The translations under genes were made by a program, and so were the position numbers. Positions 1-8,583 of a stretch of DNA of 64,000 nt are shown here, piece after piece. The stretch is taken from NCBI RefSeq assembly GCF_006547145.1, contig NZ_CP041244.1:9176001-9240000 (forward strand). The letters run 5' to 3'. The stretch is from Actinomadura sp. WMMA1423. GTDB taxonomy: Bacteria > Actinomycetota > Actinomycetes > Streptosporangiales > Streptosporangiaceae. Within the stretch, counting starts at the first letter, position 1; the number at the start of each line of letters is the position of its first letter. Below the pieces are notes generated by a model that worked only from the letters and a program-made list of their open reading frames with translations, did not search any database and was not told the origin of the DNA.

Positions 1-198
1 GGTGGCGCTGACGCGGGAAAGTGACCGTTTCATCGCGATCCCTTGAAGAGGACCGCGTGCCGCTTCCGCCGTGGCGGGAACGAACGCGGCAACGGGCACA
101 CCGGTGAGCAGGACACGGCCTCCGCACGCGACGGCGCCGGTCGGCGCGCACCGGTACCAGGGGTGCCCGCCGCGCGTTCGGCCTGCGGGGGAGACGTC

Positions 199-2553
199 AT
201 GGCGAAAGGTTTCAAGGGCAGGATCGCTCTGGACATCCGTGATTCGGAGCCGGACTGGGAGCCGTTCCTGTCGCCGTGGGCGCCCAAGGGCTCTCCGAAC
301 GTCCTGGTGATCGTGTGGGACGACGTCGGCTACGGGACGATGGACTGCTACGGCGGCCCGGTGCGGACGCCGACGATGAGCCGGATCGCGAACCTGGGCC
401 TGCGCTACTCCAACTTCCACACCACCGCGCTGTGCTCGCCGAGCAGGGCCTCCCTGCTCAACGGCCGGAACGCGACGTCGAACGGGATGGCCACGGTCGC
501 CGAGTTCAGCGCCGGGTTCCCGGGGATCTCCACCCGGATCCCGGTGGAGAACGGATTCGTCTCCGAGGTCCTGGTCGAGCGCGGGTACAACACCTACTGC
601 GTCGGCAAGTGGCACCTCGCCCCCGGGTGGGAGACCAGCATGGCCGCCTACAAGGGCCGCTGGCCGCTCGGGTGCGGGTTCGAGCGGTTCTACGGCTACC
701 TCAACGGCGAATCGAGCTGCTGGTACCCGACCCTCGTCCACGACAACCACCAGGTCGCCGCGCCGGCGAGGCCCGAGGACGGCTACCACATCGCCAAGGA
801 CCTGTCCGACAAGGCCATCCAGTTCATCCGCGACGCCAAGGCCGTCGATCCGGACAAGCCCTTCTTCATGTACCTCTCGCTCGACGCGGCCCACGCGCCG
901 CACCATGTCTTCAAGGAATGGGCCGACGAGTACAAGGGGAACTTCGACCAGGGCTACGAGGCGATCCGGCCCGAGATCCTGCGCCGCCAGAAGGAGATCG
1001 GCCTGCTGCCCGAGGACACCCGGCTGTCGGTGATCAACCCGCACGGCGAGCCGGAGTCCGCCGGACCGGACGGGCAGCCCTGGCCGCTGCTCGACACCGT
1101 CCGGCCGTGGGACTCCCTCGACGCCGGCGAGCGGCGGCTGTTCGCCAGGATGGCCGAGATCTTCGCCGGCTACGTCACCTACACCGACGACCAGCTCGGC
1201 CGGGTGATCGACTTCCTGGAGTCGGCCGGCGAGCTCGACAACACGATCATCGTGGCCGTTTCCGACAACGGCGGCAGCGGCGAGGGCGGCCCGGACGGGA
1301 CGTTCAACGAGATGCGGTTCTTCAACGGGCTGCCCAGCCCGGCGGAGCTGTCCCTGGAGCGCATCGACGAACTCGGCGGCACCACCTCCTACAACCACTA
1401 CAACACCGGATGGGCCTGGGCGTTCGACACCCCGTTCCCCTACTGGAAGCGCTGGGCCGGCTATGAGGGCGGCGTCGCCGACATGTGCATCGTCGCCTGG
1501 CCCGGCAGGATCAAGGCCCGGGGCGAGGTGCGCCACCAGTACGTCCACGCGGTCGACGTGGCCCCGACGCTCTACGACCTGCTCGGCATCGAACCGCCGG
1601 AGGTGCTCGGGGGGCGCCCGCAGAGCCCGATCGAGGGCGAGAGCTTCGCCGCCTCGGTCACCGACCCCTCGGCGCCGGGGAAGCGGACCCAGTTCTACGC
1701 GATGCTGGGCCAGCGCGCGATCTACCACGAGGGGTGGCTGGCCTGCACCGCGCATCCCCCGCTGAGCGGCTGGGGCAGGTTCGAGGAGGACGTGTGGGAG
1801 ATCTACGACCTCACCCGCGACCGGGCGCAGTCCACGAACCTGGCCGACCGGGAGCCCGGCCGGCTCGAGCGGATGAAGAGCCTGTGGTACTACCTCGCGG
1901 GCAACTACAACGGGCTGCCGCTGGACGACCGCACCGCGCTGGAGCAGACCCTGTCCGAACGCCCGCAGGGCACCCCGGCGCGCGAGCGCTACGTCTACTA
2001 CCCCGACTGCGCGCCGGTGCCCGAGCAGTCCTCCGTCGTCCTCGCCGGCCGGTCGTACTCCGTCGTGGCCGGGGTCGAGATCCGGTCGGCCGACGCCGAG
2101 GGCGTTCTGTTCGTCCAGGGCGGCGTCGGCGGCGGGCACAGCCTCTACATCAAGGACGGCCGCCTGCACTACGCCTACAACTGGGTGGGCACCCATTTGC
2201 AGACCGTGAGCGCGGACTTGGCGCTCCAGCCGGGCAGGCACGTGTTCACCGCCGAGTTCAGGGCCGGGGAACGCAGCACCGACCGGGAGATGCCCGGCAC
2301 CACCGGGACCCTCACCCTCTACGTCGACGAGCAGGAGGCGGCCGACGCCCGCCTCATCACCCAGCCCAGCTACTTCTGCCCCACCGGCGACGGGCTCTGC
2401 GTGGGCCGCGCCGACGGCTCGCCCGTCACCCCCGACTACGCGCCGCCGTTCCGGTTCACCGGCGGCGCCATCGACAGGGTCGTCATCGACGTCTCCGGCG
2501 ACCGCTTCATCGACCACGAGGCGGAGGTGCGCGGCTGGCTCATGGTCGACTGA
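199..2553 (+). CDS. Arylsulfatase (formylglycine-dependent sulfatase family)
   Basis: Predicted to hydrolyse sulfate esters. The sulfatase signature LCSPSRASLLNGR is present; Cys79 would be oxidised to formylglycine. An N-terminal metal-binding WDDVGYG and a later SDNGGSGEGG provide the other metal and active-site ligands. At 784 residues it matches the long actinobacterial AtsA-like arylsulfatases, with an extra C-terminal beta-rich region (about 620-784) after the catalytic fold. The ATG at 199 follows a GGGGGAGA ribosome binding site. The frame is open further upstream, but that extension (from 43) looks non-coding. No signal peptide is evident, so it is probably cytoplasmic. It stands alone ahead of the redox lipoproteins. 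The family is clear; the substrate is unknown. Confidence 0.9.
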   Translation: MAKGFKGRIALDIRDSEPDWEPFLSPWAPKGSPNVLVIVWDDVGYGTMDCYGGPVRTPTMSRIANLGLRYSNFHTTALCSPSRASLLNGRNATSNGMATVAEFSAGFPGISTRIPVENGFVSEVLVERGYNTYCVGKWHLAPGWETSMAAYKGRWPLGCGFERFYGYLNGESSCWYPTLVHDNHQVAAPARPEDGYHIAKDLSDKAIQFIRDAKAVDPDKPFFMYLSLDAAHAPHHVFKEWADEYKGNFDQGYEAIRPEILRRQKEIGLLPEDTRLSVINPHGEPESAGPDGQPWPLLDTVRPWDSLDAGERRLFARMAEIFAGYVTYTDDQLGRVIDFLESAGELDNTIIVAVSDNGGSGEGGPDGTFNEMRFFNGLPSPAELSLERIDELGGTTSYNHYNTGWAWAFDTPFPYWKRWAGYEGGVADMCIVAWPGRIKARGEVRHQYVHAVDVAPTLYDLLGIEPPEVLGGRPQSPIEGESFAASVTDPSAPGKRTQFYAMLGQRAIYHEGWLACTAHPPLSGWGRFEEDVWEIYDLTRDRAQSTNLADREPGRLERMKSLWYYLAGNYNGLPLDDRTALEQTLSERPQGTPARERYVYYPDCAPVPEQSSVVLAGRSYSVVAGVEIRSADAEGVLFVQGGVGGGHSLYIKDGRLHYAYNWVGTHLQTVSADLALQPGRHVFTAEFRAGERSTDREMPGTTGTLTLYVDEQEAADARLITQPSYFCPTGDGLCVGRADGSPVTPDYAPPFRFTGGAIDRVVIDVSGDRFIDHEAEVRGWLMVD

Positions 2554-2618
2554 CCTCCGCAGGGGAGCATCCGCGACCGTACTGGCGCCGATTCCTCCAT
2601 TGCGGAGAGAATGGGGGT

Positions 2619-3155
2619 ATGCCTGCCGTCAGAATGGCCCTTCTCCTGGTTTCGCCGCTGCTCGCCGCCACCGCCTGCGGAACGGCGGGGGAAGCCGTCA
2701 GGGCCGAGCGCCCCGGGTTCGTCGCGACGACCCCACCGGCTTCGGCGCCGCCGGCGAGGCTGCCGCGCGCCTACGACCCGAAGGCCGACGCCGGGGCCGA
2801 GATCGCGGCCGCGCTCTCGCGGGCCAGGGCGGACGGGCGCCCCGTGCTCCTCGACTTCGGTGCGAGATGGTGCGGCGAATGCGCGAGCCTGCAGTACGCC
2901 TTCCGCCGCCGGAGCGTGCGGCCTCTTCTGGAGGGCTATCACCTGGTGAGTGTCGATGTCGGCGGGATCGACCGGAATCTGAACCTCGCCAGGAAGTACG
3001 GGCTGGACCTGAAGCGGACCGGGATCCCCGCTCTGGTCGTCCTCTCGCCGGAGGGCGAGGTGCGGACGGCCGGCAACGGGAGCCTGTATCCGGCCTCCTC
3101 CGACGACCGGTTGCTGCCCGCCAACGTCGCCGCGTTCCTCCGGCGCTGGAAGTGA
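2619..3155 (+). CDS. Thioredoxin-like lipoprotein
   Basis: A 178-residue secreted protein. It has a hydrophobic signal segment ending in a slightly atypical lipobox (LLAATAC), a Pro/Ala-rich linker, then a thioredoxin-like fold with the active-site motif WCGEC in the context LLDFGARWCGEC. This resembles DsbD C-terminal or DUF953-type thioredoxins that work outside the membrane. The ATG at 2619 was chosen because it places the signal peptide at the N terminus. Its stop overlaps the start of the next gene, a DsbD-alpha-like lipoprotein. The two therefore look like a translationally coupled electron-relay pair. The membrane partner (CcdA/DsbD-beta) is not in the window. Confidence 0.75.
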   Translation: MPAVRMALLLVSPLLAATACGTAGEAVRAERPGFVATTPPASAPPARLPRAYDPKADAGAEIAAALSRARADGRPVLLDFGARWCGECASLQYAFRRRSVRPLLEGYHLVSVDVGGIDRNLNLARKYGLDLKRTGIPALVVLSPEGEVRTAGNGSLYPASSDDRLLPANVAAFLRRWK

Positions 3156-3607
3156 AGCGGATCGGCCTCCTCGCCGCCGTACTCCTGACCGGGTGCGGGA
3201 CGGCCCAGGAGTCGGCCGCCGCCCGGTTCACGGAGGGGGAGGTGGACGTGGCGATCACCGCCTCGGCGCGCGAGGTGGAGGTGACCTTCCGTCCGACCCG
3301 TCCCGGTTTTCACATCTACAGTCTCGATCTGCCGTCCGGCGGGCTCGGCATCCCCACGCGGGTGGGCGTGCGGGCGGGGTTGGCGGCCACGGGTGCTCCC
3401 CGCGCGGAGAAGCCGGTGCGCTGGTTGGACCTGCCGCTCCTTGACACCCGGCTCCCGGTCTATCCGGACGGGCCGGTGACGGTCTCGCTCCCTGTGCGCC
3501 GGACGGGCCGCACAGCGGAGGTCGTCGTGTCGTACGGGGCCTGCAGCCGCACGGTGTGCCTTCCACCGGTGATCGACCGGGTGGCGGCGGTGACGTTCAC
3601 CCGCTGA
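3152..3607 (+). CDS. DsbD N-terminal (alpha)-domain-like lipoprotein
   Basis: A 151-residue lipoprotein precursor with a good lipobox (LLTGC). The mature part is beta-rich and ends with YGACSRTVCLPP, a spaced cysteine pair that resembles the redox-active loop of the DsbD/ScsB alpha domain. That domain passes reducing equivalents to substrates outside the membrane. It starts with GTG at 3152, overlapping the stop of the thioredoxin-like gene (GTGA), so the two are surely co-expressed. The assignment rests on the Cys-loop pattern and fold length only. A generic immunoglobulin-like secreted protein is the alternative. Confidence 0.6.
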   Translation: MKRIGLLAAVLLTGCGTAQESAAARFTEGEVDVAITASAREVEVTFRPTRPGFHIYSLDLPSGGLGIPTRVGVRAGLAATGAPRAEKPVRWLDLPLLDTRLPVYPDGPVTVSLPVRRTGRTAEVVVSYGACSRTVCLPPVIDRVAAVTFTR

Positions 3608-3750
3608 GACGGCGCTTGACGTGAGAGGCGTGCGGGCCCTGGAAGACCGCTTCTCGCGCCCGAGCGACCGGCTGACCGGCCCGAGTGGTTTTGTCTCCGC
3701 AGTGGGGGCAGGTCCTATTCGCGAGCACTGTCGACTCTGCGGGGGCAGGA

Positions 3751-4326
3751 GTGAGCGAGCGACCACAGGAGGCGGCCCACGACGTCGTCGACCTGCTGCT
3801 GCGGCAGCACGCCGAGATCCGGCACCTGTTCGACCGGGTCGAGGCCTCCGCCGGGGCCGAGCGGACCGCCGCCTTCGAGCGGCTGCGCCGGCTGCTGGCC
3901 GTGCACGAGACCGCGGAGGAGGAGGTCGTGCACCCCTACGCCCGCCGTCACATCGAGGACGGGCGGGACGTGGTCGCCGCCCGCCTGGCCGAAGAGAACC
4001 AGGCCAAGCAGCTCCTGTCGGACGCCGACTACTTCGGGCCCGCGAGTTCTGACTTCCTCCGGCGGCTCGGCGACCTGCGCCTGTTCGTCATGGACCACGC
4101 CCGGCACGAGGAGGAAGAGGAGTTCCCCCGGATCCGGGCCCACGCCTCCGAGCGGGATCTGCACAGGATGGCCACCGCCGTCAGGGCCGCCGAGGCCGTG
4201 GCGCCCACCCGTCCGCACGTCGGGATCGAGTCCCCCGCGGCCAACCTGGTGGTCGGCCCGTTCACCGCGGCCGCCGACCGCGCCCGCGACGCGATCCACA
4301 AGACCCTCGGCAAACGGGAAGACTGA
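3751..4326 (+). CDS. Hemerythrin HHE-domain protein
   Basis: A 191-residue cytoplasmic protein with the four-helix hemerythrin-like cation-binding pattern: HAEIRHLFDR, then HETAEEEVVHPYA, then HARHEEEEEFP. These supply the His and carboxylate ligands for a di-iron centre. Such proteins bind O2 or sense or store iron and oxygen; the exact role here is unknown. I chose GTG at 3751, preceded by GGGGGCAGGA, over earlier in-frame starts because the upstream residues look non-coding. It converges with the deacetylase gene, leaving 8 bp between them. Confidence 0.8.
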   Translation: MSERPQEAAHDVVDLLLRQHAEIRHLFDRVEASAGAERTAAFERLRRLLAVHETAEEEVVHPYARRHIEDGRDVVAARLAEENQAKQLLSDADYFGPASSDFLRRLGDLRLFVMDHARHEEEEEFPRIRAHASERDLHRMATAVRAAEAVAPTRPHVGIESPAANLVVGPFTAAADRARDAIHKTLGKRED

Positions 4327-4334
4327 CCGGCCGG

Positions 4335-5066
4335 TCATGGGTGGCCGGGTGACGTCCTCGCGGAGTGGACCCCGTGGTCGCGCAGCGGGCCGACGGTCAG
4401 GCCATCGGCGCGGCAGGTCGCCACCACGCCGGGCAGGGCGCCGAGGGCGGCTCGCCAGGCGTGCGGCGCCGAGGTGGAGTCGCTGTCGTGCAGCAGGAGC
4501 GTCGCGCCGCCGCCGAGGCCCCGGGAAAGCGCGACCAGCACGGAGCCGGGGGTCGCGGAGGCCGTCCAGTCCTTGCCCCAGGCAGTCCAGAGGACGGGCC
4601 GGAGCCCGTCGCGACGGGCCGCGAAGAGGGCCTCGGCGCTCAGGACGCCGTACGGGGGCCGGTACCACGAGGGGCTCACGCCGCAGACGTCCTCGATGAG
4701 GCGGACGGTGCGGCGCATCTCGGCGGAGACCCGGCCGGGGCGGGTCACCAGGGGGTTGCCGTGGTGCCAGCCGTGGACGGCGATCTCGTGACCGTCGCCG
4801 ACGATGCGCCGCCCGAGGGAGGGGTTGCGCTGGAGCATCATGCCGAGGACGAAGAAGGTCGCGTGGCAGCCGAGACGGGCCAGTTCGTCCAGGAAGAGGG
4901 GCGTGGAGAGGGCGTCGGGCCCGTCGTCCAGGGTGAGCGCGACATGGCGGGCCTCGCCGCGGCCCGCGAGACGGGGGGTCAGGCGGCGGACGGGGGGAAG
5001 CCAGGTCGCCGCCGGCAGGGCGTGCGCCAGGAGCAGCCCGGCGAGGCCCCGCGTCAGATGCGACAT
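4335..5066 (-). CDS. Polysaccharide deacetylase (NodB homology)
   Basis: A 243-residue protein with the carbohydrate esterase 4 motifs in order: LTLDDGPDALSTP (motif 1, catalytic base and metal Asp), HGWHHGNP (motif 2, metal His pair) and RPPYG (motif 3). The N terminus has a hydrophobic stretch (LAGLLLAHALPAATWLPP) that may act as a signal or anchor. The likely substrate is an N-acetylated cell-wall or surface glycan. It is divergently transcribed from the glycosyltransferase gene with 29 bp between the starts, which suggests joint control of an envelope function. Confidence 0.85.
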   Translation of the reverse strand: MSHLTRGLAGLLLAHALPAATWLPPVRRLTPRLAGRGEARHVALTLDDGPDALSTPLFLDELARLGCHATFFVLGMMLQRNPSLGRRIVGDGHEIAVHGWHHGNPLVTRPGRVSAEMRRTVRLIEDVCGVSPSWYRPPYGVLSAEALFAARRDGLRPVLWTAWGKDWTASATPGSVLVALSRGLGGGATLLLHDSDSTSAPHAWRAALGALPGVVATCRADGLTVGPLRDHGVHSARTSPGHP

Positions 5067-5095
5067 GGGACAAGTCTCACAGGGGGATCGAACGC

Positions 5096-6169
5096 ATGGG
5101 CAAACGACTCCTCATCCTCACGGCGGCCATGGGGGAGGGCCACGACGCCGTCGCCGGTGAGCTGGCGCGCCGGGTCGCGCCGCTCGGCGTCGAGGTGCGC
5201 CTCGTCGACGTGCTGGACCTCGTCCCGCTGCGCCTCGGGCACGGGCTCAGGTCGGCGTACGAGGGGATGCTCCGGTGGGCGCCCTGGCTGTACGAAGGGA
5301 TCTACCAGGCGTTCTTCGTGTCGCCGCGCCCGCCGCCCGCGTCGCCGCTGACGGCGCTGATCGCCAGGGGGCTCGAGCGGCGGATCTCCGAGCTCCCCCC
5401 GGACGCGGTGGTGTCGACCTTCCACCTCGCGGCGCAGGCGGCCGGGCGGACGCGGTCGCGGGGGCGGCTGGGGGCGCCGTCGCTCGTGCTGGTGACCGAC
5501 TTCGCCGCCCACCGCATGTGGCTGCACCCCGGCAACGACCGCTACCTGTGCCCGGACGAGGTCTCGGCGTGCGCGGTGGCGGAGCGGACGGGACGTCCGG
5601 CCGACCGGGTCGCGCCCGTGGTGCGGCCCGGGTTCCTGCGCGCGGACGACGGCGGGCGGCTCCGGGTCGCGACCGGCGCGCGGCCCGGGGACCGGATCGT
5701 GCTGGTCTCCGCGGGGGCCTGGGGCGTCGGCCGGGTCACCGAGACGGCGCGCGGGCTCGCGGCGTCCGGCCGGTACCTGCCGGTCGTGCTGTGCGGCCGG
5801 AACCGGCGGCTGCGCGCCCGGATCCGGGAGGACGGCGCCGGGCACGCCCTCGGCTGGGTGGACGACATGCCCGGACTGATGGCGGGGGCGTACGCCCTGG
5901 TCGACAACGCGGCGGGCCAGACGTGCCGGGAGGCGTTCGCCTGCGGGCTGCCGGTGGTCTCCTACCGGCCGATCCCCGGCCACGGGCGCGACGGGGCCGA
6001 GGCGATGGCGCGGGCGGGCCTGAGCGCTCTCGCGCGGTCGCCGGACGAACTTCTCGAGGCGCTGGACCGGTTCGCGGACGAGCGGGCGCGCGCGGCCTGG
6101 GCGCGGCGGGTGGAGACGCTCTTCGACGCCGTCGGGGCCGAGCACGTCATCCGCGCGGCGCTGAGGTGA
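5096..6169 (+). CDS. MGDG synthase/UgtP-type glycosyltransferase
   Basis: A 357-residue GT-B glycosyltransferase of the MurG/MGDG-synthase/UgtP group. It begins MGKRLLILTAAMGEGHDAVA, the Gly-His-rich loop typical of diacylglycerol glycosyltransferases. The C-terminal half carries the nucleotide-sugar site (VSAGAWGVG, VDDMPGLMAGAYALVDNAAG, then REAFACGLPVVSY). It probably adds a sugar to a diacylglycerol or polyprenyl lipid at the inner membrane face. It is divergent from the deacetylase. Its 3' end overlaps the convergent DMT gene by 23 bp. Acceptor and sugar cannot be read from the sequence. Confidence 0.8.
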   Translation: MGKRLLILTAAMGEGHDAVAGELARRVAPLGVEVRLVDVLDLVPLRLGHGLRSAYEGMLRWAPWLYEGIYQAFFVSPRPPPASPLTALIARGLERRISELPPDAVVSTFHLAAQAAGRTRSRGRLGAPSLVLVTDFAAHRMWLHPGNDRYLCPDEVSACAVAERTGRPADRVAPVVRPGFLRADDGGRLRVATGARPGDRIVLVSAGAWGVGRVTETARGLAASGRYLPVVLCGRNRRLRARIREDGAGHALGWVDDMPGLMAGAYALVDNAAGQTCREAFACGLPVVSYRPIPGHGRDGAEAMARAGLSALARSPDELLEALDRFADERARAAWARRVETLFDAVGAEHVIRAALR

Positions 6170-7016
6170 CGGTCCGCTCCCCGTAGAGCATGGGGGACCG
6201 GGCGATGAGCACGCTGCCGACCAGGACCAGCAGGATGCCCGCCGCCTCCATGATGATCCACATCCCGGCCCTGAGGTGCTCGCCGAAGAGGCCGATGCCC
6301 AGCAGGATGCTGGCGACGGGGTCGGTGACGGTCAGGGCGGGCTGCACGACGACCAGGCTGCCGCTCTGCAGCGCGTTCTGGAGCAGGAACAGGCTGGTCA
6401 CCCCGGCCGCGGCCATCGCGTAGAGCTCCCAGGACGTCAGGACGGCGCCGATGCCCGCGGGGAACTCGCGGGTGGCCGTCCTCATGAACGCGGCCGTCAG
6501 CGCGAAGCCGAGGGACGTCGTGACGCCCAGCAGCACTCCGCGGACGGGCCCGCGCATGGGCCACGCCACCGCGACCAGGGCGGCGGCGCAACCCACCGTG
6601 GCGACCGTGGCGACCAGCCACTCACCGGTGCCCGGCATGTTCCGGCCTCCGCTCGGGGCCGCCGCGATGAGGAACCCGGCCAGGCCCGCGGTGAGGGCGA
6701 CGACCCCCGTCCACGGCACCCGGTGCAGCCCGCGCGGCGGCAGGGAGGCGATGATGATCATGGTGAACGGCAGCTCGGCGGCCAGCAGCGGCTGGACCAG
6801 CGCCAGTCCCGCCTGCGACAGCGCGGCGGCCTGCAGGAGGAACGCGGCGATGAGCGCCCCCACCCCGCCGAGCCAGAGCGGCTGGCGCAGCAGGTCGATG
6901 ATGAGGGACGGTTTGAAGGCGTCGGCTTCGGGCGCGGCCTCGGTGGCCCGGCGCTGGAGCACCGAGGCCAGGGCGTTGGACGCGGCGGCCAGCAGGCCCA
7001 GGACGACGGCGATCAC
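6147..7016 (-). CDS. DMT-family transporter (second of a pair)
   Basis: A 289-residue membrane protein with about nine to ten hydrophobic helices. It begins MIAVVLGLLAAASNALASVLQRRATEAAPE, which is typical of actinobacterial EamA/NIPA-like drug/metabolite transporters. It starts with GTG at 7016, overlapping the stop of the upstream paralogue by 4 bp. The two are therefore one operon and probably a heterodimeric carrier. The substrate is unknown. The C terminus (LVGSVLIARSPMLYGERT) shares the GRSPYLG-type tail of its partner, indicating duplication. Confidence 0.8.
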   Translation of the reverse strand: MIAVVLGLLAAASNALASVLQRRATEAAPEADAFKPSLIIDLLRQPLWLGGVGALIAAFLLQAAALSQAGLALVQPLLAAELPFTMIIIASLPPRGLHRVPWTGVVALTAGLAGFLIAAAPSGGRNMPGTGEWLVATVATVGCAAALVAVAWPMRGPVRGVLLGVTTSLGFALTAAFMRTATREFPAGIGAVLTSWELYAMAAAGVTSLFLLQNALQSGSLVVVQPALTVTDPVASILLGIGLFGEHLRAGMWIIMEAAGILLVLVGSVLIARSPMLYGERTVTSAPRG

Positions 7017-7900
7017 AGGTCCCCTCCCTCCTCCCGCGCCGCCCGGTCGCCCGGCTTGCCGAGGTACGGCGACCGGCCGAGGACGACGATCCCCGCCACC
7101 ATGCCCGCCAGCCCCAGCGCCTCCAGGGCCAGGTCGCCGGCGGAGAGCCTGATCCGCTCACCGAAGATCACGATGCCCAGCGCGATCCCGGTCAGCGGCT
7201 CGGCCGCCGTGGCCGCGGGCAGCGAGATGCGCAGCGGCGCGGCGTCGAAGGCGCTCTGCGCGAGGAGCAGCGCGAGCGCTCCGACGCACACCAGGCCGTA
7301 GGGCTGCCACGTCATGAAGGCGGCGGGGACGCCCCCGTCGAACAGCAGCACGACGCTGCGGGTCAGCGTGTCCTGGAGGCCGTAGAGCAGCCCGGCGCCC
7401 GAGGCGAGCAGCATCGCGCGGACGCGCAGGTCCCGATGGGACCCTCCCACCGCGACCAGCATGGCGAGGCCCAGCACCACGGCTCCGCCCACCCAGCGGA
7501 AGGAGAGCTCGCCGGGCGGCGTGCCCCCGTGGGGCTGCCCGATGACGAGGAACAGCGCGACCCCGCCGGTCAGCATCAGCGACCCCAGCAGTGCCCTGCC
7601 GCCGAGCGGCTCGCGGTAGATCACGTGCGCGGCGATCAGCGCGAAGACGAGGTTGACGGTGAGCACCGGCGTGGCCTGGGTGACGCTGGTGAGGTCCAGC
7701 GCGACCGCGAAGACGAGCTGACCGGCGATCATCAGGGCGATGCCGGACAGCCAGAGCCTGCTGTGCAGAAGGTCCAGCAGCAGGCTCGGATGCAGGATCC
7801 GTCCCAGCGGCTCCTGGAAGGCCGCGTGCTGCTGGGCCACGAAGCCGAGACCGATGAGGCAGGCCGCCACCACGGCGACGCCCATCCCGAGAAGGCTCAT
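7013..7900 (-). CDS. DMT-family transporter (first of a pair)
   Basis: A 295-residue multispanning membrane protein of the EamA/DMT type. It starts MSLLGMGVAVVAACLIGLGFVAQQHAAFQEP and has about ten hydrophobic segments. It is the promoter-proximal gene of a two-gene operon, and its partner overlaps it by 4 bp. Internal similarity between the two (the ...VQPLL / ...TVNLVF... helices and the terminal GRSPYLG/ARSPMLYG tails) supports tandem duplication. The 221-bp gap to the divergent Rrf2 gene must hold promoters in both directions. Confidence 0.8.
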   Translation of the reverse strand: MSLLGMGVAVVAACLIGLGFVAQQHAAFQEPLGRILHPSLLLDLLHSRLWLSGIALMIAGQLVFAVALDLTSVTQATPVLTVNLVFALIAAHVIYREPLGGRALLGSLMLTGGVALFLVIGQPHGGTPPGELSFRWVGGAVVLGLAMLVAVGGSHRDLRVRAMLLASGAGLLYGLQDTLTRSVVLLFDGGVPAAFMTWQPYGLVCVGALALLLAQSAFDAAPLRISLPAATAAEPLTGIALGIVIFGERIRLSAGDLALEALGLAGMVAGIVVLGRSPYLGKPGDRAAREEGGDL

Positions 7901-8081
7901 CCCGATTCACGATTTCCCCCGCCGTGACTCTCGCGACGATCTCCTACCCGGGGTCCGGCTGCCCGAATCCGCCTCCCGGGTCCAGCCGAAACCCGCCGGC
8001 CGCAGGGTGTGCGCGCCCGAGCTCCAAGGATGCGGTCGTCGTGCGCTGCGGCGCCGCGCTGTGGCGATCCCCACAGCGCTA

Positions 8082-8104
8082 AATCGGACTCCGAGATTCC
8101 GATT
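8082..8104 (+). promoter_or_regulatory. Candidate NsrR-type operator upstream of the Rrf2/hmp operon
   Basis: A perfect 7-bp inverted repeat, AATCGGA at 8082-8088 and TCCGATT at 8098-8104, is separated by 9 bp. The overall 23-bp length equals that of known NsrR sites. It ends 17 bp before the GTG of the regulator, where it would overlap the promoter. Autoregulation and NO-responsive control of hmp is the expected logic for this gene pair. The assignment is by position and symmetry only. Confidence 0.5.
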
Positions 8105-8121
8105 CAAACTATGATCAAGCC

Positions 8122-8583
8122 GTGCACCTGACCCAGTCGACCGACCTGGCCCTGCGCGTGCTGATGCTGCTGGCCGCGCGGAACGAGCGGCGCTCCGCCG
8201 CCGATCTGGCCGAACGCCTCCAGGTCGCGCCGCAGCACATGGCGAAGATCGTCCAGCGGCTCCGCAGGGACGGGTTCGTCGCGACGACCCGCGGCCGGGG
8301 CGGCGGCGTCGTCATCGCCGACGGGGTGACCGCCACACCGGTCGGCGAGATCGTCCGAGTGCTGGAGGGCCCCGGCGAGGCGGTCGAATGCGACGACCCG
8401 CCCTGCCCGCTGCGCGGCGGCTGCCGCCTGCGCGGGGCGCTGCGGGCGGCGCAGGAGGCCTTCCTGGCGTCGCTGAACCAGGTGCGGCTGGGTGATCTCG
8501 TGACCGACCCCCTCGAACCGGTCCTGCTCTCCCTCGCGCCGCCGGCACCCGCCGCGGCGTCCTCCGCAGAGGAAGGTCTCTGA
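8122..8583 (+). CDS. nsrR: Rrf2-family, NsrR-like nitric-oxide-sensing repressor
   Basis: A 153-residue Rrf2 regulator. The N-terminal winged helix starts HLTQSTDLALRVLMLLA, followed by the recognition region VAPQHMAKIVQRLRRDGFV and the conserved wing RGRGGGVVIA. Three cysteines in CDDPPCPLRGGC are spaced as in NsrR, which binds a 4Fe-4S cluster that NO destroys. It starts with GTG at 8122. The stop overlaps the ATG of the flavohaemoglobin gene (TGATG), so the two are co-translated. The pairing with hmp makes NsrR far more likely than IscR or RsrR. A symmetric site lies immediately upstream. Confidence 0.85.
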   Translation: MHLTQSTDLALRVLMLLAARNERRSAADLAERLQVAPQHMAKIVQRLRRDGFVATTRGRGGGVVIADGVTATPVGEIVRVLEGPGEAVECDDPPCPLRGGCRLRGALRAAQEAFLASLNQVRLGDLVTDPLEPVLLSLAPPAPAAASSAEEGL

